Below are positions 37,285 through 45,822 of a stretch of DNA of 64,000 nucleotides, one piece after another. The position numbers were made by a program, and so were the translations under genes. The notes beneath the pieces were generated by a model. It saw only the letters and a list, made by a program, of their open reading frames with translations, was not told the origin of the DNA and made no database searches. Origin of the DNA: an uncultured Candidatus Binatia bacterium (GTDB lineage: Bacteria > Desulfobacterota > Binatia > UBA9968 > JAJDTQ01); the NCBI GenBank assembly GCA_958295985.1, contig OY282432.1, positions 1,302,001-1,366,000 of the forward strand, written 5' to 3'. The stretch's first letter is position 1. Each line of letters begins with the position of its first letter.

Positions 37285-39119
37285 GGTCCGGTAAGCCCCA
37301 ATTCCGCCATGACCGCCTGACGTTCCGCGACCTGCCGGTCCGTGGACGCCGAGGTTTGCAGCGGGCGGTTCCGGCCGTCCAGGATCACCCCGCAAAGGCC
37401 CGCGGTGAACTCCCGTTCCAGGGTCACACCGGCGCCGGCTCCCACGTCGATGTGCCCGCCCGTGGGTTTGATGGTGATGCGGGTTGCGGCGCCGGGCTCC
37501 AGCTCGATGCGGCCCACCCTGCCGGCCTTGATGGTCCCGGCCGGGTCGCCGTCCACGGACACCTCCGCCAGGACCGACTCCGCCGGCCGCTTGCGGGGAA
37601 ACACGGGGACGGCGGCATGGGCCACGTTCACGAGGCAGTCGTTCAGGAAGATCTCCTGCGCCGCGTCGGGGTGGACGGAAGCGAGGACGCCCAGGTGGGG
37701 CATCATGAAGATGGAGTCCACCGCGATTCGGGTGAAGCCTTGCAGCTCGAAACCCTCCAGGATCATGAGCGCGGCGCTCATCCGGTCCGGGGCGTGGCTC
37801 AGGACGCCGCCGGAGCCGATCACCAGATCGAGGCGCATCATGTCCACCAGGTCCGATCGGCCGGCGGTCTGGGAGAAGATGTCGGCAATGCCGCGCTGCT
37901 GCTGCACGCCGCTGAGCCCCACCGCCAGGGAACGGTGATGCGCCAGCGCCAGCCGCAAGGCCTCGCGGCACACCGCCTGCTCCAGCCACAGGTCCTCCAG
38001 GGTCTGGGGAATCGAGGTCGGCCGGATCATCTTGTTGCGCAGCCGGTCCCGGATCTCCGCGGGCTCCATCTCGTAGGGCAGCCACCGGCGGATGGACTCG
38101 GCCCCGGCCTCGATGAGGACGTTGGCCACGGAGTAGCTCATGCCCAGGTTGGCGCTCACCGTGCGGTTGAAGACGGGTTCGCCCTGCCGGTTGTCGAAGA
38201 CGCTGAAGACGTCGGTGGTGGCGCCGCCGATGTCGACACACAGCAAGGTCTGGCCGGTGGCCTCGACATGGCCGCGCACCATGTCGCCCACGGCCGCGGG
38301 GGTGGGCATCACCGGGACCGGAGTCCACCGCAGCAGCTTGTCGTAGCCCGGCGAGTGGCTCATGACGTGAGCGAGGAAGAACTCGTGGATGGTTTCCCGG
38401 GCGGGCGTGAGATTCTCCGCTTCGAGGGTCGGGCGCACGTTGTCCACAACCGCCACCTGGGCGGTCTTTTCCAGGATGCGCCGGACGTCGTCGGTGGCGT
38501 GGCTGTTGCCGGCGTAGATGACCGGCAGCCTGAGCGAGTCGCCGAACCGCGGCCGGGGCGACGCCGCCACCAGGGTTTCCGCCATCTCCACCACGTGCTC
38601 CTGGGAGCCGCCGTCGACCCCGCCGGTGAGCAGCACGATGTCCGGTCTCAGGTGCCGCAGTCGCTGGATGCGCTCGTGGTCTTCGCGACCGTCGTCCGCG
38701 GAGATGGCGTCCATCACGATGGCCCCGGCGCTGAGGGCCGCCCGTTCCGCGGATTCCGCGCTCATCTGGCGCACCACTCCGGCCACGGTCATCTGCAAGC
38801 CGCCGCCGGCGGAGCTGGTGGAGAGATAGAGGTCGATGCCCTGGGAACCGTCGTCGCCCGATTCGAGAAACGGCGCCGAGCCGCTCGGCGCCGCGTCGGG
38901 CGCCAGGACCTTGCGGCCGCTCACTTCCTCCACTTCGGCAAAGGCGTTCAGCGCCCCCACCGTCACGTCGGCCACCGGCTGCTCCACGGTGGTGGGCGCC
39001 TCCCCACGGTGGGTCTGGCGCCAGCCCTCCGCAGTCTTCCGGAACAGCAGGGCCTTGGTGGTCGTCGAGCCGCAGTCGGTAACCAGCACGGTCCGGAGCG
39101 CTGTGGGATCGGTCTTCAC
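37281..39119 (-). CDS. MutL/GlmL-family ASKHA ATPase
   Basis: A 612-residue actin-fold protein like MutL (GlmL) found beside glutamate mutase. ATPase motifs: phosphate-1 TDCGSTTTKALLF at the N-terminus, phosphate-2 LCVDIGGATTDVFSVF mid-protein, and adenosine motif VIGSGGVLSHAP. GlmL has been proposed to reactivate a cobalamin enzyme, but no mutase subunits (GlmS/GlmE) are encoded here; instead it is embedded among membrane proteins. I chose the GTG at 39119, giving VKTDPTALRTVLVTDCG, 20 bases after the preceding stop; a TTG slightly upstream is also possible. It likely powers or switches the operon's membrane complex, which is an inference from context. Confidence 0.88.
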   Translation of the reverse strand: MKTDPTALRTVLVTDCGSTTTKALLFRKTAEGWRQTHRGEAPTTVEQPVADVTVGALNAFAEVEEVSGRKVLAPDAAPSGSAPFLESGDDGSQGIDLYLSTSSAGGGLQMTVAGVVRQMSAESAERAALSAGAIVMDAISADDGREDHERIQRLRHLRPDIVLLTGGVDGGSQEHVVEMAETLVAASPRPRFGDSLRLPVIYAGNSHATDDVRRILEKTAQVAVVDNVRPTLEAENLTPARETIHEFFLAHVMSHSPGYDKLLRWTPVPVMPTPAAVGDMVRGHVEATGQTLLCVDIGGATTDVFSVFDNRQGEPVFNRTVSANLGMSYSVANVLIEAGAESIRRWLPYEMEPAEIRDRLRNKMIRPTSIPQTLEDLWLEQAVCREALRLALAHHRSLAVGLSGVQQQRGIADIFSQTAGRSDLVDMMRLDLVIGSGGVLSHAPDRMSAALMILEGFELQGFTRIAVDSIFMMPHLGVLASVHPDAAQEIFLNDCLVNVAHAAVPVFPRKRPAESVLAEVSVDGDPAGTIKAGRVGRIELEPGAATRITIKPTGGHIDVGAGAGVTLEREFTAGLCGVILDGRNRPLQTSASTDRQVAERQAVMAELGLTGP

Positions 39120-39139
39120 TGCCAAAGCATCCAGTTCGG

Positions 39140-39850
39140 TCAGGCGACCAGGCCTGCCAGCACGCCGTACCAGTCGATCAACAGAAACTGGACCCGCTCC
39201 ACCAGGAGCGCGGTGCGGGCCATTACTGTCGAACCGAAGAAGGCGCCGAAACACACCATCAGAAGCCACCGGCCCGAAAGGGAGAGCCCGCGAGCCGTCC
39301 GGGTCTCGTGCCGGAAAGAGAAGAAGAAGTAGTACATGACCGCGAGCAAGGTGAAGATGAAAAAGGCGTTCTCCAGGCTGCTGCCCACCGCCAGGACCCC
39401 GTCCTCGAACACCACCAGCGGCCTGAAGCTGCTGACCACCTGGGGCATGATCTGGTTGAAGAACCCCTTGAAGGCGAGCCCGCCGCTCATGCCCAGGGAG
39501 AAGCCGATGACCAGCTTGGCCAGCCACGCGTACCGTTGCGAGTACAGGAAGTAGTAGAAGAGGCCGAAGACCATGGGCAGCAGGTAGAGCAGGAGGCGCG
39601 GGTCGTACTCGTGGGAGAGGCTGCCGTCGGGATAGGTGACGATGTCCAGACCCAGCATGGGCACCAGCACCTTGGGCCAGAGAAAGTTCTTGATCCCCAG
39701 GACGAGGCCGAAGCCCGCGGCGATGCCGATGAAGAGGTGCTCGAAGAGCCGGAAGAACGGGTTCTCCCTGATCAGGAAGCTGAAGATCGCCAGCGTCCCG
39801 ATGCCTCCCACGAGCACCGTGGCCGTGTGCCAGGTGACCGCGTCCGTCAT
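39140..39850 (-). CDS. Polytopic membrane protein of the MutL/DUF6754 operon (1)
   Basis: A 236-residue inner-membrane protein with about seven hydrophobic helices (for example TATVLVGGIGTLAIFSFLI, LFIGIAAGFGLVLGI, LLLYLLPMVFGLFYYFLY). No catalytic motif is recognised. A conserved-looking glycine helix KLVIGFSLGMSGGLAF precedes FKGFFNQIMPQV. The ATG overlaps the stop of the preceding gene (ATGA), so synthesis is coupled. It likely forms part of the complex encoded by the operon. Confidence 0.75.
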   Translation of the reverse strand: MTDAVTWHTATVLVGGIGTLAIFSFLIRENPFFRLFEHLFIGIAAGFGLVLGIKNFLWPKVLVPMLGLDIVTYPDGSLSHEYDPRLLLYLLPMVFGLFYYFLYSQRYAWLAKLVIGFSLGMSGGLAFKGFFNQIMPQVVSSFRPLVVFEDGVLAVGSSLENAFFIFTLLAVMYYFFFSFRHETRTARGLSLSGRWLLMVCFGAFFGSTVMARTALLVERVQFLLIDWYGVLAGLVA

Positions 39851-40764
39851 GGTTCGGTTTCCTGTCCCGGCCCTTCTTCCCGTCGGTCCTGAGCGTAGCG
39901 ACGCGAAGTCGAAGGACGCATGAGCCCGGCGAGGTTTCCCAGCACGATGAAGGCGATGACCACGAGCTGGGCCACTCCCAGACCGGTGTTCAGCATCAGT
40001 GATTCGTCAACCGGGCGCTGTGGGTAGCGCCGCCGCAGCAATTCCGAGTACCACGCGGCCCCGGCCAGACCGCCCAGCAGTCCCTGGATCTGTCCCGAGT
40101 CGAGGTAGATGAACGCCTCCGGGATGGTGATGGAAGTGCAGCCGTGGCCGAAGGCCGGTGTGTAGTCCTTGCTGGTGAAGTACTGGACGTAGTTGTCGAA
40201 GACCCCCACCAGTCCGGTGAACTCGGCGAGGAACGCGATCTGGCGAAGCGTACGCAGCTGGCTGAACACGGGCAGCTCGGATATCCGGTTGCCGCGGGCG
40301 TCCTTCTCGAACAGCTCGGCCAGGTTCTCGGACTTGGGAATGGCCTGGATGAGCACACCGGCGCCGGGCCGGTAGCCCAGGTTAATCCAGTCCCGGCCGT
40401 ACTCCCAGGTCTCGCCGGGATGCTCCCGTTCGAGCTGGCGCGCGATCCCTTCGGGAACCGACTTGAGGAACGGCTCGGCGAGATAATAGAGCGAGAACAG
40501 GATCACCGGGATGCGCTTGCGCATCAGATGCTCCACCACCGCACGTGCCTGAGGCTGGTTCTCGCCCTTGGTGCTGGGGCCGAAGTCCATGGCCACGAAA
40601 GCGTACTGCCCGGGCCTGGCCTCGATGCCTTCGACCACCTCGAAGAACCGTTCGGCGTCGTCCATACGAGCCGGCTGCACCGCATACTGGGTGACGATGG
40701 GCACGCTCAAGGCAACGAAGACCAGCAGGTAGATCCAGTGGCGGTCCAGCCGGGCCAGGCTCAT
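39847..40764 (-). CDS. Membrane protein with extracytoplasmic domain (MutL/DUF6754 operon, 2)
   Basis: A 305-residue protein with one N-terminal membrane segment (WIYLLVFVALSVPIVTQYAV) and one near the C-terminus (LGVAQLVVIAFIVLGNLAGL). Between them lies a soluble domain of about 220 residues with alternating strands and helices (YAFVAMDFGPSTKGENQP, then ARAVVEHLMRKRIPVILFSL), reminiscent of a Rossmann-like or receptor-type fold. The ribosome binding site GGAGGAGC lies inside the end of the upstream gene, one base from its stop. The C-terminal tail is charged. Function unknown. Confidence 0.75.
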   Translation of the reverse strand: MSLARLDRHWIYLLVFVALSVPIVTQYAVQPARMDDAERFFEVVEGIEARPGQYAFVAMDFGPSTKGENQPQARAVVEHLMRKRIPVILFSLYYLAEPFLKSVPEGIARQLEREHPGETWEYGRDWINLGYRPGAGVLIQAIPKSENLAELFEKDARGNRISELPVFSQLRTLRQIAFLAEFTGLVGVFDNYVQYFTSKDYTPAFGHGCTSITIPEAFIYLDSGQIQGLLGGLAGAAWYSELLRRRYPQRPVDESLMLNTGLGVAQLVVIAFIVLGNLAGLMRPSTSRRYAQDRREEGPGQETEP

Positions 40765-40765
40765 G

Positions 40766-41815
40766 CTACCGCTCCTCCCGGTCGAAGGATTCCGATTCGA
40801 TGGAGAACCACATGCGGAACGCCATGACCAGTCCCGCCACCCCGGCGCCGAAAGTGATGGCCCGGAACGCCGCCGAGTTGGGGACCTCCAGGAGCCACAG
40901 CCTCACGTCCGGCAAACCCGACCAGATCCACACCCCGAAGGGGATCTGTCCGAGCATGACCAGCACGGCCGCGATCATCATCAGCGAAGACTCGGCCGAG
41001 CGTATCCTGAAGGCGCGGTAGGCCGCGGCGGCGATGTAGAACCCGAGCAGCGAGAACATGGCCGACCCCAGCGATATGAACAGGCCTTCGAATAGCAGGC
41101 TGTAGACGCGCTTTGCGGTGGAGTGCTCGTATTCGAGGTTGCGAAGGTTGCGCCAGGATTCGGTGAGGCCTCTCAGCGCCAGCGCCGCGGCCGCGTTGGC
41201 CGTCAGGTCCACCACCTCGCCGTCCGCGGCCGTGAGCTTCCCGAGCGCGGCCCGGACGGCGCGGACTCCCTCACTTGCTTCCGTCCGGTAGCCCTGGGCC
41301 AGCCCATGGTCGATGCTCCCGGCCCCGAAACGGTCGAGGTCGAAGGCGGCCATCTCGCTCTCGATCCGGGCCAGCAGCCGCGTCGCCGCCTCCTTGAGCT
41401 TGCCGTTGCGCTCGGGCGCGGGCTGAACGCCTTCGATCCGTTTCTCGTGGTCCGACCGGATGCGCTCCGTGAAATCCGCCAGCCGGGATATCTCCGCCAC
41501 CTCCTCCGCAATCCGGCGAGTGCCCGACCAGTCCTGGCAGGTGACCCCGATCATGATCGCCAGGCCGGAGAGGAGCGCCGCGCTGTAGACCCACTCCTTG
41601 CGCCGGAACACGATCTTCGAGCCGTGCTGCATGAGCAGGTTGATGAGACCCAGTCCCGCGGCCATGGCGCCGACGGTGATGAAGCCGTTGGAGATCTGGT
41701 CGTGGTAGGTGTCGATCTTCACTCCGAAGACGGTGCCCGGAAGCACGAACTCCAGGAAGAAGTAGATGCCGCCCAGGAAGGTGACGAGCTTGATGACACG
41801 CGTCCGGACGTTCAA
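40766..41815 (-). CDS. Membrane protein of the MutL/DUF6754 operon (3)
   Basis: A 349-residue protein with three N-terminal helices, a central amphipathic/coiled region (about residues 105-215, many R/E/A residues) and four C-terminal helices. I chose a TTG start at 41815: it overlaps the previous TGA (TTGA) and has GGAGG-like sequence (TTGGAGGC) at proper distance. An in-frame ATG further upstream (41878) would give a 67-base overlap and an unlikely N-terminus. No catalytic motif recognised. The helix bundle with internal soluble segment suggests a scaffold or signalling role. Confidence 0.7.
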   Translation of the reverse strand: MNVRTRVIKLVTFLGGIYFFLEFVLPGTVFGVKIDTYHDQISNGFITVGAMAAGLGLINLLMQHGSKIVFRRKEWVYSAALLSGLAIMIGVTCQDWSGTRRIAEEVAEISRLADFTERIRSDHEKRIEGVQPAPERNGKLKEAATRLLARIESEMAAFDLDRFGAGSIDHGLAQGYRTEASEGVRAVRAALGKLTAADGEVVDLTANAAAALALRGLTESWRNLRNLEYEHSTAKRVYSLLFEGLFISLGSAMFSLLGFYIAAAAYRAFRIRSAESSLMMIAAVLVMLGQIPFGVWIWSGLPDVRLWLLEVPNSAAFRAITFGAGVAGLVMAFRMWFSIESESFDREER

Positions 41816-42621
41816 AGCCCGAGCCTCCAACCGAGCTGGAGCAGCGCGTCGAGGTTGGTCAGACCCAGCTCCGGCCACAGCGAATTCAACGTCGCGATGC
41901 CCACCCCCGCCACGATCATGAGGAACAGAAAGAGCTTGGCCCGGTCCTGCCCGTAGAGGCTGCCGAGCTGGATCGGCTCACGGGTCAGGTAGGCCGAGGC
42001 GGCGAATAGTTCCTCGCCGATGAGGGTGTAGTCACAGGCGGCGATGAAGAACGCCACCTGCTCGGGACTCACCGAGGCGCCCACCTGCATCGCCCCTACC
42101 TGCTGTCCGGCTTCCGCCAGGATCAGCGATTCGGCGGCGAAGTGGCCGAAGAGAAAGGCGCCGGCCACCTGCTCCCGCTGCACCAGTCCGATGTATCCCG
42201 CGGCGAAGGCGAACTGCTCCTCGGAAAGGAAGCGGATGTTCCGCGGGTCGAACTGGGCCGACCGGCCCTCGGCGCGGTAGGCGTCGCGCAGCACGTTCTC
42301 GGCAATGGCCATGACCTCGGGGTTGTTCTGGGGCAGCAGCAGGCGCGACTTGTACTGCGCCGCCTTGCGGGCCACGTAGTAGAGCACGCCGAGGCACGCA
42401 TACAGCACCGGACCGACGTTGGTGATGCCGGTGGAAAAGGACAGGGGCCGCCCCAGCTCCGCCGATCTGCCCGCGGCCTCGTCGATGGCGTCCACCCCGG
42501 CCAGACGCCGGACGTAGAGGTCCCTTCGCCGCCGGGCCGTGCGGATGTAGTAGAGCACCGGCCCGATCATCAGGACCATGATCACGATGACGCCGGGAGT
42601 GGCGTTCTCGAACCCGCCCAT
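41812..42621 (-). CDS. DUF6754-type membrane protein
   Basis: A 269-residue protein that fits the pattern I know as DUF6754. An N-terminal helix (IVIMVLMIGPVLYYI) is followed by the body LSFSTGITNVGPVLYACLGVL, RLLLPQNNPEVMAIAENVLRDAY, QFAFAAGYIGLVQREQVAGAF and the signature YTLIGEELFAASAYLTREP, then a C-terminal helix. The central domain appears soluble and adjacent to the membrane. Such proteins often stand near MutL-family ATPases, which is also the case here. Function unknown. It overlaps the first operon gene by one base (TGATG). Confidence 0.78.
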   Translation of the reverse strand: MGGFENATPGVIVIMVLMIGPVLYYIRTARRRRDLYVRRLAGVDAIDEAAGRSAELGRPLSFSTGITNVGPVLYACLGVLYYVARKAAQYKSRLLLPQNNPEVMAIAENVLRDAYRAEGRSAQFDPRNIRFLSEEQFAFAAGYIGLVQREQVAGAFLFGHFAAESLILAEAGQQVGAMQVGASVSPEQVAFFIAACDYTLIGEELFAASAYLTREPIQLGSLYGQDRAKLFLFLMIVAGVGIATLNSLWPELGLTNLDALLQLGWRLGL

Positions 42622-42908
42622 CAGCCGCTCCCGCCTTCCCCGGCCAACTCCTCGATGCGCCGGATCAGCCGTTCGACGTTGTCGCGAGACTGGAGAAACG
42701 CCGGCAGCTCCCGCGCCCGCGCCCCGAACAGCGGCAACAGCATCGGCAGACTCATCACCGCCGCGGTATGAAACAGCGAGGTGAGCGGCTTGTGGGCTTC
42801 CAGGAACAGGATCGCCGGCACCGTCATGCGGCGCGCATTCACCGCGGCGGCGAGCTGCTCAATGAGCGCGTCCGGGGTCACGGTCCGGTTGTGGTGAGGC
42901 GCTTCCAT
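42621..42908 (-). CDS. Short protein opening the MutL/DUF6754 operon
   Basis: A 95-residue protein. Hydrophobic stretch TVPAILFLEAHKPLTSLFHT leads to a helix LPMLLPLFGARARELPAFLQ and a charged C-terminal helix (VERLIRRIEELAG). One possible membrane-dipping segment. The start at MEAPHHNRTVT is a choice: the open frame continues upstream without likely homology, and no strong ribosome binding site is visible. It is the most upstream gene of the operon and is divergent from the dppD-like gene at 43087. Confidence 0.6.
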   Translation of the reverse strand: MEAPHHNRTVTPDALIEQLAAAVNARRMTVPAILFLEAHKPLTSLFHTAAVMSLPMLLPLFGARARELPAFLQSRDNVERLIRRIEELAGEGGSG

Positions 42909-43016
42909 GGCTCGGGCTCGTGGCAGCGTAGAACCCTGTCGTTGGCGTCTAACAGGATTCACATGATCGATCAAGGAAACATCGGGCTCATGCGGCGTGT
43001 GTCCCGTAAATGTCGT

Positions 43017-43044
43017 TTGCACCCCAGCCGTTTTTTGGTACAGT
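43017..43044 (+). promoter_or_regulatory. Weak candidate promoter for dppD-like gene
   Basis: TTGCAC (43017-43022) and TACAGT (43039-43044) with a 16-base spacer lie 42 bases before the ATG. The -10 match is four of six, the -35 match weak. No good counterpart on the opposite strand for the seven-gene operon was found in the 178-base gap. Confidence 0.3.
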
Positions 43045-43086
43045 TCGCGCTTGTCGACCTCGTAGGGTAGGGAGCGACGGCGCGCC

Positions 43087-44049
<963 letters not shown>

Positions 44050-44085
44050 CGGGATTGGATCGTCGCGTACAGGACACTTGATTCG

Positions 44086-45087
44086 ATGAGCTTGCTGGAA
44101 ATCAGGAACCTCAAGAAGTACTTCCCGGTGGAGGAAGGGCTGCTTGCCCGGCGCAAGGGCGACGTCAAGGCGGTGGACGGCGTCAGCCTGACGGTGGAGG
44201 ATGGAGAGACCCTCGGCGTGGTGGGCGAATCCGGGTGCGGCAAGTCGACGCTGGGCCGGACGATCCTCCGTCTGATCGAGCCCACGGAAGGCGAGATCCT
44301 GTTCGAGGGCAAGGACATCATGAGGATCTCCAGCGCCGAGATGCGCGATCTCCGCAGGCGCATGCAGATCATCTTCCAGGACCCCTACGCCTCGCTCAAT
44401 CCCCGCATGAGAGTCGGCGAGATCATCGGCGAGGGCCTCAAGATCCACCGCATGGCAACCGGCACCAACCGCAAGGCGCAGGTGATGGGGCTGCTCGAGA
44501 AGGTGGGCTTGCGGGAGGACCACTACGACCGCTACCCGCACGAGTTCAGCGGCGGCCAGCGCCAGCGCATCGGCATCGCCCGGGCCTTGGCGGTGGCGCC
44601 CAAGTTCATCGTCGCGGACGAGCCGGTGTCGTCCCTGGACGTTTCCATTCAGGCCCAGATCATCAATCTCCTGCAGGAGTTGCAGGAAAGCATGAGCCTG
44701 ACGTTCTTCTTCATCTCCCACGACCTCCGGGTGGTGGAGCACGTCAGCCACCGGGTAGCCATCATGTACCTCGGCAAGGTCGTCGAGATGGCGCCCAGCA
44801 ACGCCATCTACACGGACGCCCGACACCCCTATACCCGCGCCCTGCTCTCCGCCGTGCCCATGCCCGACCCCAATCCCAAGAAGGACCGCATGGTGCTGGA
44901 AGGGGACGTGCCGAGCCCGGTCAACCCGCCGTCCGGTTGCAACTTTCACCCGCGCTGCCCGTTCCGGGAGCAGGTCTGCACCGAGGTGGAGCCCGAGCTG
45001 GAGTTCTCCATGGGCGGCCACGGCACCGCCTGCCACGTCTTCGGCCCCGGCAAACGCGCGTGGCCGACCCCTCCGCGAGCTACCTGA
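44086..45087 (+). CDS. Oligopeptide/dipeptide ABC transporter ATPase (DppF/OppF type)
   Basis: A 333-residue second ATPase of the pair, with Walker [28 protein letters not shown] and FIVADEPVSSLD, plus the cysteine-containing C-terminal extension (SGCNFHPRCPFREQVC). It starts 36 bases after the first gene. Both ATPases could serve several permease pairs encoded elsewhere in the genome. Confidence 0.93.
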   Translation: MSLLEIRNLKKYFPVEEGLLARRKGDVKAVDGVSLTVEDGETLGVVGESGCGKSTLGRTILRLIEPTEGEILFEGKDIMRISSAEMRDLRRRMQIIFQDPYASLNPRMRVGEIIGEGLKIHRMATGTNRKAQVMGLLEKVGLREDHYDRYPHEFSGGQRQRIGIARALAVAPKFIVADEPVSSLDVSIQAQIINLLQELQESMSLTFFFISHDLRVVEHVSHRVAIMYLGKVVEMAPSNAIYTDARHPYTRALLSAVPMPDPNPKKDRMVLEGDVPSPVNPPSGCNFHPRCPFREQVCTEVEPELEFSMGGHGTACHVFGPGKRAWPTPPRAT

Positions 45088-45115
45088 ACCGCGGACGTCC
45101 CGGACGAGCCTTTCT

Positions 45116-45143
45116 TTGACTTCTCGGTGACGGGTGCTAAACT
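45116..45143 (+). promoter_or_regulatory. Probable greA promoter
   Basis: TTGACT (45116-45121) and TAAACT (45138-45143), 16 bases apart, match the sigma70 consensus at five and four of six positions. They lie about 75 bases before the greA start, leaving a leader with AGAGGTG as ribosome binding site. The promoter may also drive the vWA operon beyond greA. Confidence 0.5.
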
Positions 45144-45218
45144 CCCCAACGGGTTGAAATCCACGGGCGGGCGGAGGTTCCTCGGCTCGCCCGGATATTT
45201 TTTCAGAGGTGCACTCAG

Positions 45219-45707
45219 ATGGCAGACAACGACGGCCCCGTGCCGATGACGGCGCAAGGGCATCAACAATTGGTGGAGGACCTCCAGCGCCTCAAATCCG
45301 TTGAGCGTCCCAAGAATGTTCGCGACATCGAGGAAGCCCGGGCCCACGGCGACCTGTCGGAGAACGCCGAGTTTCACGCAGCCAAGGAGCGTCAGTCGCT
45401 GCTCGATGTTCAGATTCGCGAGGTCGAGGACAAGATCGCGCGGGCACAGGTCATCGACGTGTCCAGACTCTCCGGCGACAAGGTCGTATTCGGCGCCACC
45501 GTGGAGTTGGTGGACGACGACACCGACGAGAACGTCATCTACAAGATCGTCGGCGAACACGAGGCGGAGCCCAGGGAAGGGAGGATATCCCTGGGTTCAC
45601 CGGTGGCGCGGTCCCTGATCGGCCGCCGGGTGGGTGACCTGGTGGAGGTACGCACGCCCGCGGGCGTACGGAACTTCGAGGTACTAGACGTCTCTTTCAT
45701 CGAATAG
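45219..45707 (+). CDS. greA: Transcription elongation factor GreA
   Basis: A 162-residue protein that rescues stalled RNA polymerase by stimulating transcript cleavage. Coiled-coil N-terminal arm with the tip acidic pair in AHGDLSENAEFHAAKERQ, globular FKBP-like C-terminal domain (GRISLGSPVARSLIGRRVGD). Length and motifs are standard. The next gene follows with essentially no gap. Confidence 0.95.
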   Translation: MADNDGPVPMTAQGHQQLVEDLQRLKSVERPKNVRDIEEARAHGDLSENAEFHAAKERQSLLDVQIREVEDKIARAQVIDVSRLSGDKVVFGATVELVDDDTDENVIYKIVGEHEAEPREGRISLGSPVARSLIGRRVGDLVEVRTPAGVRNFEVLDVSFIE

Positions 45708-45822
45708 CCTCGCGGTTCTCGCGGGGCTTGCGTTTCTCTGGCCCGCTCTCGCGCCGGCCGAGGTTTCGATACGGGCGCAACCGGGTTTCGGAGGCATTTA
45801 TCGCCTTGGTGAACCGCTGCCG

